Shown here in pieces: positions 39,187-48,705 of a DNA stretch of 54,655 nucleotides. Made by a program: the position numbers and the translations under genes. The notes beneath the pieces were generated by a model that saw only the letters and a list, made by a program, of their open reading frames with translations, was not told the origin of the DNA and did not search any database. Each line of letters starts with the position of its first letter. The stretch's first letter is position 1. Origin of the DNA: Liberibacter brunswickensis (GTDB lineage Bacteria; Pseudomonadota; Alphaproteobacteria; Rhizobiales; Rhizobiaceae); assembly GCF_036858155.1 (NCBI RefSeq), contig NZ_JAAEJX010000011.1, positions 1 to 54,655 on the forward strand, read 5' to 3'.

Positions 39187-39657
39187 GTGATGATGCCAAG
39201 CTTCTTTCAAAAATCGAGTGAAGTGGAAAAAAAATGGATATTAATTGATGCTAAAGGATTAATTGTTGGAAGACTGGCTACTCAAATAGCACTTCGTTTG
39301 CGCGGAAAAGACAAGCCTACGTATACACCAAGCACTGATGATGGAGATAATGTTGTGATCATCAATGCATCTAAGGTATCATTTTCAGGGCGGAAATATG
39401 ATAAAAAAGTATATTATCATCATACTGGATATCCAGGAGGGATTAAAAAGAGGACAGCTAGAGAAATACTAGAAGGACATTCCCCAATTGACGTTCTCAA
39501 GAAAGCAGTTACAAGAATGCTGCCAAGAGGACCTCTTGCAAGAAAGCAAATGAAGAATTTGCATATCTATGCTGAAGATCATCATCCACATGAAGCACAG
39601 AAGCCAGTATTAGTAGATATAGCAAAGATGAATCTAAAAAATTCTAGGAGAACTTAA
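39187..39657 (+). CDS. rplM: 50S ribosomal protein L13
   Basis: Early-assembly protein of the large subunit. Family blocks include KKWILIDAKGLIVGRLAT, LRGKDKPTYTP, YYHHTGYPGGIK and MLPRGPLARKQMKNL. The start is one of three adjacent codons, GTG at 39187, ATG at 39190 or ATG at 39193; the AAGGA box fits the first two best. The product is 154-156 residues. It is followed two bases later by rpsI. Confidence 0.97.
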   Translation: MMMPSFFQKSSEVEKKWILIDAKGLIVGRLATQIALRLRGKDKPTYTPSTDDGDNVVIINASKVSFSGRKYDKKVYYHHTGYPGGIKKRTAREILEGHSPIDVLKKAVTRMLPRGPLARKQMKNLHIYAEDHHPHEAQKPVLVDIAKMNLKNSRRT

Positions 39658-39659
39658 TA

Positions 39660-40172
39660 ATGGAAGGTATCGAAAATATCAAAGATATCATTGAAAAAAA
39701 AATTGAAACTATTGTTGAAGATAAAGGTGTGCAACCAAAGGAACCATCATCTTCTCCTATCGTCTATTCTCGCAAAGTTGATCAATTTGGACGTTCTTAT
39801 GCTACTGGAAAGCGCAAAACTGCTATCGCACGAGTATGGATAAAGAGTGGTAGCGGGAATTTTACTATAAATTATAGAGATGTATCAAAATATTTTAAAC
39901 AAGATTCTTTAGCGTCAAGTATTATTAGACCCTTCCATACAGTATCTCAAAACAATATGTACGATGTTTTCGCCACTGTATCTGGAGGAGGATTCTCTGG
40001 ACAAGCCGAAGCTTTATGTCATGGAATTGCAAAAGCTCTCGTATCTTTTCAGCCAGATCTTAGACCACAAATAAAAAAAGCTGGATTTCTAACGCGTGAC
40101 AGTCGTATTGTTGAGCGTAAGAAATATGGAAAAGCTAAAGCACGTCGTAGCTTCCAATTCTCTAAACGCTGA
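39660..40172 (+). CDS. rpsI: 30S ribosomal protein S9
   Basis: Small-subunit head protein whose C-terminal tail touches P-site tRNA. The 170-residue length with an N-terminal extension of about 40 residues is usual in alphaproteobacteria. It has DQFGRSYATGKRKTAIARVW and ends KARRSFQFSKR, with the conserved terminal Lys-Arg. It is cotranscribed with rplM. A small dyad, ATACC and GGTAT (40172-40195), overlaps the stop and may be part of a weak terminator. Confidence 0.97.
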   Translation: MEGIENIKDIIEKKIETIVEDKGVQPKEPSSSPIVYSRKVDQFGRSYATGKRKTAIARVWIKSGSGNFTINYRDVSKYFKQDSLASSIIRPFHTVSQNNMYDVFATVSGGGFSGQAEALCHGIAKALVSFQPDLRPQIKKAGFLTRDSRIVERKKYGKAKARRSFQFSKR

Positions 40173-40308
40173 TACCTTAACTTTATTTCTGGTATTTGTA
40201 TTATATGCTATAGTTTTGTATATTTTTTCTATATAAACAAAGATTTTTCTAAAAATTATAACCATAATGATGTAGATGTGATGCGTTCTTTTCTCTTTTT
40301 AAAAACAA

Positions 40309-41244
40309 ATGTATAATATATTTATAGATGGAGAACATGGTACAACTGGATTGAAACTTCGCGATCGTATACTACGACGAAAGGATTTGAACCTTTTATC
40401 CATTCCAATTGAAGAAAGACATAATGTTAAATTTCGAGAAGATCTTTTAAATGCAGCAGATATAGCAATTCTTTGTTTGCCAGACGTTGCGTCATTAGAA
40501 ACTATTAAATTAATTAAGAAAAACGGCATCAGTAGTCGTATTATTGATACTTCAACTGCGCATAGAATTGCACCAGATTGGGTATATGGGTTCCCTGAAC
40601 TGGATAGGTTACAAACAGATAAAATACGATCGGCACGCTATGTATCCAATCCAGGATGTTATGCTACAGGAGCCATCTCAATTTTACGTCCATTACGTAA
40701 AACAAAAATTTTACCTGACGGATATCCTGTAACTATAAAATCCGTTTCTGGATATACAGGAGGAGGAAAAGAATTAATATCCCGCATGAAACAAACAAAT
40801 ATGCAGGATTCAATCAGTAATAATCATTTTTTGTACAGCCTAAATCTTTTACACAAACATTTACCAGAAATAAAAAAGCATAGCTTAATAAAAAGTTATC
40901 CTATGTTTTTACCATCTGTAGGTCGTTTTCCTCAAGGAATAACCATTCAAATTCCACTTAACATAGAACATCTCTCATGGAAAATAAGCCTAGAAGAATT
41001 ACATTCTATTTTCCTAGAGTATTACGCTGGACAAGATATAATATCAATTGTTCCATTAGAAGATAGCAAAAAAATTAATACCATAGACTGTGAGATGATG
41101 GCCGGAAATGATAAAATGTATATTTTTTGTTTTGGATCATCTGAATTACCATATATCAATATTATAGCCGTTCTTGATAACCTTGGAAAAGGAGCAGCAG
41201 GAGCAGCAATTCAAAATATGGATTTACTTCTTTCATCTTTTTGA
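40309..41244 (+). CDS. argC: N-acetyl-gamma-glutamyl-phosphate reductase (type 2)
   Basis: NADP-dependent third step of arginine synthesis. The 311-residue protein is the shorter type-2 form: MYNIFIDGEHGTTGLKLRDR at the N-terminus, the catalytic Cys in SNPGCYATGAIS, and the C-terminal GKGAAGAAIQNM block. It follows rpsI by about 137 nt on the same strand, as in rhizobia. No other arg biosynthesis gene is in the window. Confidence 0.96.
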   Translation: MYNIFIDGEHGTTGLKLRDRILRRKDLNLLSIPIEERHNVKFREDLLNAADIAILCLPDVASLETIKLIKKNGISSRIIDTSTAHRIAPDWVYGFPELDRLQTDKIRSARYVSNPGCYATGAISILRPLRKTKILPDGYPVTIKSVSGYTGGGKELISRMKQTNMQDSISNNHFLYSLNLLHKHLPEIKKHSLIKSYPMFLPSVGRFPQGITIQIPLNIEHLSWKISLEELHSIFLEYYAGQDIISIVPLEDSKKINTIDCEMMAGNDKMYIFCFGSSELPYINIIAVLDNLGKGAAGAAIQNMDLLLSSF

Positions 41245-41290
41245 AGACATATCTCATTACTCAAAAAAACAATAAATAACATACTTACTA

Positions 41291-42037
41291 TCAATAATAT
41301 TCTACAGAATAAAAATAAAGACCCTCAGAAGGAGATAAAGGCCCACATTTTTTGCGATCTTGAGATTGTAACGCCATTTTTAGATCAGTTGGTGTCCATT
41401 TCCCCTCACCTACTAATTTTAAACTACCAACAAAAGATCGTACTTGAGTATGCAAAAAACTCCTAGCAACAACACGAATTTCAATTAAATCTTTAAATAA
41501 ACTAACATCAAAATAATCAATTGTACGTATAGGAGATAAAGATTGACAATGCACTGATCTAAAAGTAGTAAAGTCGTGTCTACCAATTAAATACTGTGCC
41601 GCTATTCTCATTTTTTCACAGTCCAAGACTTTAGGAATCAACCATGCTCGTCCTTTTTCAAGGGTGAGAGGAGATTTTCTAGTAATAATACGATAAATAT
41701 AACTACGACGAATTGCAGAAAAACGAGCATGAAATTGTTTATCTACTACTTTTAAATTAAGGATAGAAATAGTATCGGATATTCTCAAATAAGCATTCAA
41801 TGCATTACATAATATTTCTGGAATCCATTCTCTACTCAAATCAAAATGTGCAACTTGTCCAAGGGCATGAACACCCGAATCGGTACGTCCTGCACCATGC
41901 ACTGTCACAGTTTCACCTGTTAACAAAAAAATAGATCTTTCTATAGATCCTTGAATTGAAGGGCCATTTTTTTGTCTTTGCCAACCAAAATATCCTTTGC
42001 CATCATATTCAATGATCATACAATAACGTATCATCAA
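41291..42037 (-). CDS. truA: tRNA pseudouridine(38-40) synthase
   Basis: Makes pseudouridine in the anticodon stem-loop of many tRNAs. The 248-residue protein has the catalytic Asp in GAGRTDSGVHALGQ, the N-terminal IIEYDGKGYFGWQRQ and the RSFLHTQVRSFVG segment. It overlaps the fmt stop by four nucleotides, so translation is coupled. It is the last gene of def-fmt-truA. Confidence 0.97.
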   Translation of the reverse strand: MMIRYCMIIEYDGKGYFGWQRQKNGPSIQGSIERSIFLLTGETVTVHGAGRTDSGVHALGQVAHFDLSREWIPEILCNALNAYLRISDTISILNLKVVDKQFHARFSAIRRSYIYRIITRKSPLTLEKGRAWLIPKVLDCEKMRIAAQYLIGRHDFTTFRSVHCQSLSPIRTIDYFDVSLFKDLIEIRVVARSFLHTQVRSFVGSLKLVGEGKWTPTDLKMALQSQDRKKCGPLSPSEGLYFYSVEYY

Positions 42038-42963
42038 CCAACTATACAGCCTTCTTTGACCGGATATCCTAAAAGAAAATCCTTGATATTTAATGCCTGC
42101 CCCCCCGCTCTTTGCAAACGCATAATACGAACTGCTCCTTGACTACATGCTATTGTAAAATTTGAATTGATAACTTCACCAGGCATACCTTTACCATCTA
42201 ATAATAATTGGGATTCCAATAATTTAATACGCTCACGTTTATTTCCAATTACCATTTCTATCCATGATCCAGGGAAAGGTGATAGTGCTCTAATATGATT
42301 ATGAACATTTTCCGCAGGTTGAAAAAAATTCACACGAGTCTCATCTTTAGAAATCTTCTTAGCATAAGTAACACCATCTTTTACTTGAGGAGAAAGAGGA
42401 AGATCATTTTTCTCAAGCTTATCCATAGCTTTAACCATTAAATTAGCGCAAATAATACTTAATTCATGCTGTAATGCTAATGCGTTTATATTTGAAACTA
42501 TTGGAAAACTTTCCATCAAAGCAATTGAACCTGTATCTAAATTCTCATCCATTTTCATAATTGCCACTCCAGTTTCACTATCACCAGCCATGATAGCACG
42601 CTGTATCGGAGCCGCTCCACGCCAACGAGGCAATAAAGATGCATGACCATTGTAAAACCCTAATTTCGTAGCATTTAAAATACGTTTAGGAATGAGTAAT
42701 CCATACGCAACAACTACGGCAACATCAGCATTAAAACTCAAAAATTGTTCATATTCTTCTTGGCCAAGCTTACTAGGAATAAATATATTATCACATAACT
42801 CCTTGGACTTTTTATATACAGCAGAAGAAACAAACTTCAAACCACGTCTTCCAGCTGGACGAGGCGGTTTAGTATAAACAGATACAACACTATGAGAAGA
42901 AGCAACAAGAGCTTGCAAAGTAGCAACCGCAAACTCTGATGTACCCATAAAAACAACTCGCAA
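42034..42963 (-). CDS. fmt: Methionyl-tRNA formyltransferase
   Basis: Formylates initiator Met-tRNA using 10-formyl-tetrahydrofolate. The 309-residue protein has FMGTSEFAVATLQAL and the catalytic block NGHASLLPRWRGAAPIQR with Asn and His present. The start is an unusual TTG, preceded by AAGGAG about 11 nt upstream; no ATG exists ahead of the conserved N-terminus. It sits between def and truA on the same strand. Confidence 0.96.
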   Translation of the reverse strand: MRVVFMGTSEFAVATLQALVASSHSVVSVYTKPPRPAGRRGLKFVSSAVYKKSKELCDNIFIPSKLGQEEYEQFLSFNADVAVVVAYGLLIPKRILNATKLGFYNGHASLLPRWRGAAPIQRAIMAGDSETGVAIMKMDENLDTGSIALMESFPIVSNINALALQHELSIICANLMVKAMDKLEKNDLPLSPQVKDGVTYAKKISKDETRVNFFQPAENVHNHIRALSPFPGSWIEMVIGNKRERIKLLESQLLLDGKGMPGEVINSNFTIACSQGAVRIMRLQRAGGQALNIKDFLLGYPVKEGCIVG

Positions 42964-42999
42964 TGTAGATCATACTCCTTTTATAGATTAATTTAAAAT

Positions 43000-43512
43000 T
43001 TAATCGCGCAACCTAGCTAATTTCGAGAACTTGTTTATTACCATATCACGTTTTAAACGTGATATGTGATCTATAAATAGTACTCCATTCAAATGATCAA
43101 TTTCATGTTGCAAACAAGTCGCTAACAATCCATCTGCATATATAATCTGAGTCTGTGAATCACAATCTGTATATTTCACAGTCATAAAAGAAGATCGCTT
43201 TACATCAGCCCTATAATTCGGAATAGACAAACAACCTTCTTGATTAAAAGAACAATCACTTGATAACGACAATATGGTAGGATTAATAAGTACCATCGGC
43301 TTCTTACTACCATCACATCCATGCAAATCAATGACAATTAGTCTATATAAAACACCGATCTGAACAGCCGCTAGGCCAATACCTTCATTAGAATACATGA
43401 CTTCAAACATATCATCTATTAATTGCATAATATCAGAATTGATTGTCTCTATTGGACTAGATACTTTCCTTAAAATAGAATTTGGTAAAATAATAAGAGA
43501 TTTTTTTGTCAT
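43000..43512 (-). CDS. def: Peptide deformylase
   Basis: Metalloenzyme that removes the N-formyl group from nascent proteins. All three family motifs are intact: EGIGLAAVQIG, QEGCLSIPNYRA (metal Cys) and LQHEIDHLNGVLFIDH (metal His pair and catalytic Glu). The length of 170 residues is normal. It is the first gene of def-fmt-truA, so formylation and deformylation enzymes are made together. Confidence 0.98.
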   Translation of the reverse strand: MTKKSLIILPNSILRKVSSPIETINSDIMQLIDDMFEVMYSNEGIGLAAVQIGVLYRLIVIDLHGCDGSKKPMVLINPTILSLSSDCSFNQEGCLSIPNYRADVKRSSFMTVKYTDCDSQTQIIYADGLLATCLQHEIDHLNGVLFIDHISRLKRDMVINKFSKLARLRD

Positions 43513-44129
43513 GTATTTATTCTCATTTTATCTAAATACTAAATTATACATAATATTTTCTGGTACTTTATTACGTATACAACTTTAAAAAAGATTAGTA
43601 AATTTTTTAAAGGTAGAAACTTATTAAAATATAATAATTACGAAGTAAAAATTTATTTAAATGATGTTTAATATATGGTCATAAAGAATAGAAACCGATT
43701 ATTATGGCTATCAGATAACCCATAATAAAATTAATGTTTTACTGATAAGCTTATAAAATTGCTTTACAATAATTTAATGTAAATAATGAAGAAAAAATAT
43801 AATTATATCTTAAATGAATTAGTTACATAATATAAAATAAGAAGCATAAAATGCATATTACTTGACAAAATGTAAAAAAAATGCTTTTAAATTGTACGTA
43901 TTTGTTTCGTGAAGCTTAGTAATATAAGCTGATTTTTCAGGTTTATTTGAACGACAAGCATATGATTTGACATCATAATGCTTAGTCCTGATGATTTTCT
44001 TTACCTTTTAATAGAAAATACCTGATCGTATATTTTGCAAAACATATTGTTTCGTATAGGAGGTAAAAGACACGATGTGCATAGCACTATCCTAACCAGT
44101 AGAACTTTAATAAACGAAAAGGAGAAATA
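43513..44129 (+). promoter_or_regulatory. Long leader region of the SMR-like gene with hairpin and upstream reading frame
   Basis: A perfect TTGACA lies at 43862-43867, though the best -10 candidates downstream are poor. At 43913-43930 a 6-bp hairpin (AGCTTA and TAAGCT) is followed by a T-run (43933-43937), like an intrinsic terminator. At 44059-44064 a GGAGGT precedes a six-codon frame (MCIALS, 44075-44095). AAGGAG then precedes the transporter ATG. This layout suggests attenuation. No guanidine riboswitch consensus was recognised. The part before 43860 is AT-rich without features and should hold the def promoter. Confidence 0.4.
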
Positions 44130-44486
44130 ATGAAGTGGTTTCTTTTACTTATAAACATAGTACTTAGTATTTTATCTAGTATTTTTGTAAAAATATCCAC
44201 AACATCTCAAGCAGGAAATGGTAGATTATACGACTCTATATACTTTGCAAATAATATGTTCTTTTGGATCGGCTTTTTATTATATGCTGCAAGCTTCTTT
44301 TTCTATATCATGGTTATTGTACATTTCCCTTTACAAATCGCACAAACTATAGTTACTTCCGCTATTATAATAACCATTACATGCGTTTCATCTCTTGTTT
44401 GGCATGAACCATTTTACTGGACAACTGGAGTAGGAATCTTATTAATTACCATTGGCATAACATTAATTTCATTTTACGCAATGTAG
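44130..44486 (+). CDS. Small multidrug resistance (SMR/DMT)-like transporter
   Basis: A 118-residue protein with four hydrophobic spans (about 2-22, 45-67, 69-90, 95-116), the size and layout of EmrE-type dual-topology transporters in the inner membrane. The first span reads LLINIVLSILSSIFVKIS. EmrE has its essential proton-binding Glu14 here, and this protein has Ser at the aligned place. It may therefore work differently, for example like ArnE-type lipid-linked sugar flippases, or be inactive. A strong AAGGAG precedes the ATG. It is a single gene. Confidence 0.75.
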   Translation: MKWFLLLINIVLSILSSIFVKISTTSQAGNGRLYDSIYFANNMFFWIGFLLYAASFFFYIMVIVHFPLQIAQTIVTSAIIITITCVSSLVWHEPFYWTTGVGILLITIGITLISFYAM

Positions 44487-44588
44487 TCCATTAATTTTAC
44501 AAAAACAAAAATCTATCAAAAAGTAATCTCATACTCAGTCAATTAAAAATTATTTTTCTTAAAATATTAAAACAATTGATAATACCCA

Positions 44589-46277
44589 TCAATAATTTAA
44601 GTATACAGAATTTATGATGTTAGAAGCATTGAATCGACTATTCAACATCCCATATGTTGAATGCCAATTTCCGAAAAACCTTGTTTCTAAAAACGCATCA
44701 GCTATGTCATTCATACCAACTTTATAAAGAGCAGCTGCAGAAGAAGCTAATGCTATTTTTTCAGTCAAAAGACGAGCCAATCCCTTATCTTCTTTACATA
44801 GCGAGACTGTATTTTGAAGAATCCCAATAACTTTTTTACCAGATACACCTAAATCTTTTTCTAAGTTAACAAAGAGATGATCAAATAAATTTGATCCTTT
44901 TTCCAAAAGATTAATAACATCTAATACCATAGCATTTCCAGAACCTAATAAAATAGAATTAGCAGGAGATTCTCTATAATGTCGTGCAATAGATCTTTCT
45001 TCTATATAACCTGACCCTCCAATACATTCCATCGACTCAGCAATAATTGTCGGAGATATTTTACAACACCAATATTTAGTAATAGGAGCCATAATACGTG
45101 CATAAGCAGCTTCTTCAGAACGAGATTTAGCTTCATCAAAAGAATTAGCTAATCTAAAAGAAAGAGCTGTTGCAGCAACAACATCAAGAGCCATATCTGC
45201 TATTACTCTTTGCATAACTGGCTGATCAATTAAAGCACTACCCTCAACATAACGTCTTCGAGCATAATGAATAGTTTCAGCAAGAGAAACACGCATTCCT
45301 GATACAGACATAATAGCACAATCCAAATATATCAATATTTTCATATCTTCAATAGGACTTGCATTTTCACCAAGGTCCCCAAGCAAAAACCCGAAGGTAT
45401 TAGAAAATTCTACTTCAACAGTAGCGTTTGATCGATTACCAATTTTATTCTTTAACCTTTGATAGCAAAGACCATTAGGAGAACCATCTTCTAGTAGTCT
45501 TGGAACTAAGAAACAACCGAAGAGACCTTCTACTTTCGCAATCATAATAAAAGCATCACTCATAGGAGCAGATAAAAACCATTTATGTCCCGATAAACAA
45601 TATATACCATCACTGATTTTGTGACCTTGAGAAGTGATAGCAGATATATCAGTTCCACCTTTTTTCTCAGTTAATCCCAATCCAATTGTCACAGAAGATT
45701 TCTGCATAGGAGCTTTACTAGTAGGATCATATTCCCGAGAAAATATTTTAGGAGCCCAATCTTTATTTACTAATGGAGTAGTCATTAAAGCAACCATTGA
45801 TGCACTGGTCATACTGGGGGAAATTAGGTGCCCAGCTTCTAATTGAGCCATTAAATACAAACGTACTGCCCTTATTTTATGTGCTTGTTTGCGCACTATA
45901 GGCTTAAAACTTCTATCCCAGATAGAACAATGCAAACCATCGTGTATAGAACGACGCAATAAGGCATGCCAAGCCGGATGAAATTCAATTCTATCCCAAC
46001 GTTCTCCACCTGGTCCATACGCATGAAGCTGTGGAATATTATGATTTGCCATACGCGCTAATTCTTGCGAAGAACAAGAAAAAACATATTCCCCTAATGA
46101 TTCAAGATCCTTATGAAAAGCACTGGGAAAATTAGCAGAAAGAGCAACAAGCAAAGAATCACTGCTATATGCATTCATTCCAACAAAAAGAGATGGTTGA
46201 TTCAATTCAGAAAGGGAATCTAATGGATTGTATATTTGATTCATGACTAATTTTCGGTAAACTTTTCTAAATGACAT
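44589..46277 (-). CDS. aidB: AidB-type acyl-CoA dehydrogenase family protein
   Basis: Flavin-binding protein related to acyl-CoA dehydrogenases; E. coli AidB is induced by alkylating agents and binds DNA. The 562-residue protein matches AidB layout: RIEFHPAWHALLR, GLTEKKGGTDISAI, LSGHKWFLSAPMSDAF, RLKNKIGNRSNATVEVEF and MECIGGSGYIEE. The C-terminal region found in AidB is present. The start could be the ATG at 46277 or at 46244 (MNQIYNPLDS); neither has a good ribosome-binding site. It is divergent from pyrB. The DNA repair role is inferred from the family only. Confidence 0.9.
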   Translation of the reverse strand: MSFRKVYRKLVMNQIYNPLDSLSELNQPSLFVGMNAYSSDSLLVALSANFPSAFHKDLESLGEYVFSCSSQELARMANHNIPQLHAYGPGGERWDRIEFHPAWHALLRRSIHDGLHCSIWDRSFKPIVRKQAHKIRAVRLYLMAQLEAGHLISPSMTSASMVALMTTPLVNKDWAPKIFSREYDPTSKAPMQKSSVTIGLGLTEKKGGTDISAITSQGHKISDGIYCLSGHKWFLSAPMSDAFIMIAKVEGLFGCFLVPRLLEDGSPNGLCYQRLKNKIGNRSNATVEVEFSNTFGFLLGDLGENASPIEDMKILIYLDCAIMSVSGMRVSLAETIHYARRRYVEGSALIDQPVMQRVIADMALDVVAATALSFRLANSFDEAKSRSEEAAYARIMAPITKYWCCKISPTIIAESMECIGGSGYIEERSIARHYRESPANSILLGSGNAMVLDVINLLEKGSNLFDHLFVNLEKDLGVSGKKVIGILQNTVSLCKEDKGLARLLTEKIALASSAAALYKVGMNDIADAFLETRFFGNWHSTYGMLNSRFNASNIINSVYLNY

Positions 46278-46455
46278 AATTAGGACATATTAGTGTCACT
46301 GACCAATTTACTTCCCTACAACTATAAAAAATTATTTACAAACATAAACATATAAACATTTATACTCAATGTTTATAACGATTCCTTATATAAGTCATTA
46401 ACAATCATTACTCTTTATGTTAAGAAGGAATAATAGCTTTTTTGGAGAGCGTGTA

Positions 46456-47406
46456 ATGTATTCTTTTCCCTTATATAATTTTGTTACTGTTAAAGATCTT
46501 TCTGCACAAAATATAAATTATTTATTGGATCAAGCAAATAAATATTTTCGAATAAATCGCCAACTTAATCCACCCATTGCAGGATCTCGTTTATTAACCC
46601 AAATCAACCTCTTCTTAGAAGCATCTACGCGTACACAATCTTCTTTTGAAATTGCAGGAAAATTACTTGGAATTAATGTAATAAATATTAATATAAAAAA
46701 CTCTGCAATGAAAAAAGGAGAGGACATACTAGATACCATATCTACATTAAATGCTATACGACCTAATATCATCGTTATCCGCCATCCTTGTTCTGGAGCT
46801 ATTAATGCATTGATTCGTAAGATTAAAGGCCCTAGCATAATTAACGCAGGTGATGGCACACATGAGCATCCTTCACAAGCATTACTTGACGCTTTTGCTA
46901 TTCGCCATTTTAAAGGACAAATATCTAATTTAAATATAGCAATTTGCGGAGATATTTTACATTCACGCGTTGCACGTTCAAATATAATTCTACTCAATAT
47001 CATGGGAGCACGAATACGCGTTATTGCTCCAACAACATTACTTCCAACGAATATATCTGACATGGGAGTAGAAGTTTTTCATGAGATGAAAAAGGGATTA
47101 AAAGATGTGGATATAATTATAATATTACGCATGCAAGCGGAAAGAATGTCACAATCTCTCATACCATCAATGAGAGAATATAGACATATGTATACCCTTG
47201 ATCAAGAAAAGCTAAAATATGCTAAAAAAGATGCAATTGTTATGCACCCTGGCCCCATAAATCGTGATTACGAGATTTCATCTTGTGTAGCAAATGGACC
47301 ACAAAGCATTATTCAATATCAAGTCGAAATAGGTGTAGCTATTCGCATGGCTATTATCGAAGGACTTATTGCAAACCAAAATAAAATCAAACAGAAAGAA
47401 CTATGA
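46456..47406 (+). CDS. pyrB: Aspartate carbamoyltransferase catalytic chain
   Basis: First committed step of pyrimidine synthesis. It has the carbamoyl-phosphate loop EASTRTQSSFE, the HPSQALLDAFAI block and HPGPINRDYEI. The start at 46456 (MYSFPLYNF) has GGAGAG six bases upstream; an in-frame ATG at 46417 lacks a ribosome site. The product is 316 residues. It overlaps the pyrC-like gene by four nucleotides. Together they probably form the dodecameric complex known for this type of enzyme. No pyrI regulatory chain is present. Confidence 0.96.
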   Translation: MYSFPLYNFVTVKDLSAQNINYLLDQANKYFRINRQLNPPIAGSRLLTQINLFLEASTRTQSSFEIAGKLLGINVININIKNSAMKKGEDILDTISTLNAIRPNIIVIRHPCSGAINALIRKIKGPSIINAGDGTHEHPSQALLDAFAIRHFKGQISNLNIAICGDILHSRVARSNIILLNIMGARIRVIAPTTLLPTNISDMGVEVFHEMKKGLKDVDIIIILRMQAERMSQSLIPSMREYRHMYTLDQEKLKYAKKDAIVMHPGPINRDYEISSCVANGPQSIIQYQVEIGVAIRMAIIEGLIANQNKIKQKEL

Positions 47407-48698
47407 CATCCTTTGTTTTAAATAATGCACGAATTATAGATCCCAGTCGAGATATTGACGAAATTGGCACAATTATTGTTGAAGATGGAATTATATCGGC
47501 TTCTGGCGCCGATGCTATTAATAAAAAAATTCCGAAATCTTATCCAGTACGTGATTGCAAAGGACTTGTTGCAATTCCTGGATTAGTTGATGCAAGAGTC
47601 ACACTTGACGGTCCACCGGAGCAATACAGCAAGAACATTGCCACATTATCAAAAGAAGCAGCGGAGGGAGGAGTTACATCTGTCATTTTAATGCCTTTAG
47701 GAATATCCTCTTTAATAGATGAATATACTTTTATCAAGTATTCATTGAAGGATATACAATCCAATTCACTTATTCATGTATACCCAACCGCTTGTCTAAC
47801 ACATCAAATGGAAGGGAAAAAAATAAATGAAATTAGACTTCTTCAAGAACAAGGTATAGTCAGCTTTGTACAAAGCCCAACGAGTATGTTCGATACACAA
47901 GTTCTTCTTAATTCTATGAAATACGCACATATGCTTAACGCAATAGTTGCGATAGATACTCACGATTATTTTCTTGGAGCAGAAGGAACTATTAATGATG
48001 GTATAATAGCTAATTCTCTAGGATTAGTAGGAATAAACTCAATCTCAGAAACAATACCATTATCACGGGATTTAATAATAGCACAACATACTGGAGTACA
48101 CTATCACGCTTCTGTTATTTCTACTCCTCAATCAATCTCAATATTAAATCATGCTAAAAGAAATAATACAAAAGCAACATGTGGAATTTCAATAAATAAT
48201 CTTATATTGAATGAAAACGATGTAGAAATGTACAATAGCTTACGAAAAGTATTACCTCCATTACGCTCTGAAGAAGAACGTATGAGTATGGTTGAATCAC
48301 TTGCTAAAGGTGATATAGATATCATAGTTTCTGATCATACTCCTTGCAATATAGACACAAAACTTCTGCCTTTTGCAGAAGCAAGTTTTGGATCAATAGG
48401 ATTGGAAACAATGTTGTCTGCAGCCTTAAGATTATTCCATGGACAACAAATATCCCTAAAAAAACTCATTTATGCCATGTCAACACGACCTGCTCAAATA
48501 TTTAATCTTCCAAGCGGCACATTGAAACCTAACACATCAGCTGATATAGCTTTAATAGATTTAGATTATCAATGGAATCTTAAAGAAAACGATATGACAT
48601 CGCTTTATAGAAACACTGCTTTTGAAAAAGCATTCTTTACAGGGAAAGTCGTTGAAACCTATGTATCAGGAAAACCGATATATACACTAGAAAGTTAA
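47403..48698 (+). CDS. Dihydroorotase-like protein lacking metal ligands (PyrC'-type)
   Basis: A 431-residue amidohydrolase-fold protein. The family metal motif HxH reads DARVTLDG (about 61-68). The next His position reads AIDTHDYF, and the HICHVST-like segment reads HASVIST. At least three metal ligands are lost, so it should not be a working dihydroorotase. In other bacteria an inactive PyrC' coupled to pyrB is a structural partner needed for aspartate carbamoyltransferase assembly, and the four-base overlap fits that. A functional dihydroorotase must be encoded elsewhere if the pathway is complete. Confidence 0.88.
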   Translation: MTSFVLNNARIIDPSRDIDEIGTIIVEDGIISASGADAINKKIPKSYPVRDCKGLVAIPGLVDARVTLDGPPEQYSKNIATLSKEAAEGGVTSVILMPLGISSLIDEYTFIKYSLKDIQSNSLIHVYPTACLTHQMEGKKINEIRLLQEQGIVSFVQSPTSMFDTQVLLNSMKYAHMLNAIVAIDTHDYFLGAEGTINDGIIANSLGLVGINSISETIPLSRDLIIAQHTGVHYHASVISTPQSISILNHAKRNNTKATCGISINNLILNENDVEMYNSLRKVLPPLRSEEERMSMVESLAKGDIDIIVSDHTPCNIDTKLLPFAEASFGSIGLETMLSAALRLFHGQQISLKKLIYAMSTRPAQIFNLPSGTLKPNTSADIALIDLDYQWNLKENDMTSLYRNTAFEKAFFTGKVVETYVSGKPIYTLES

Positions 48699-48705
48699 TT
48701 AATTT

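Noticed and set aside
43860..44129. Guanidine riboswitch before the SMR-like gene.
   Set aside because: The leader lacks the GC-rich ACGR loops and conserved helices of the guanidine classes; only a simple hairpin is visible.
46417..46455. Earlier ATG for pyrB.
   Set aside because: It has no ribosome site, while the ATG at 46456 has GGAGAG at ideal distance and fits the family N-terminus.
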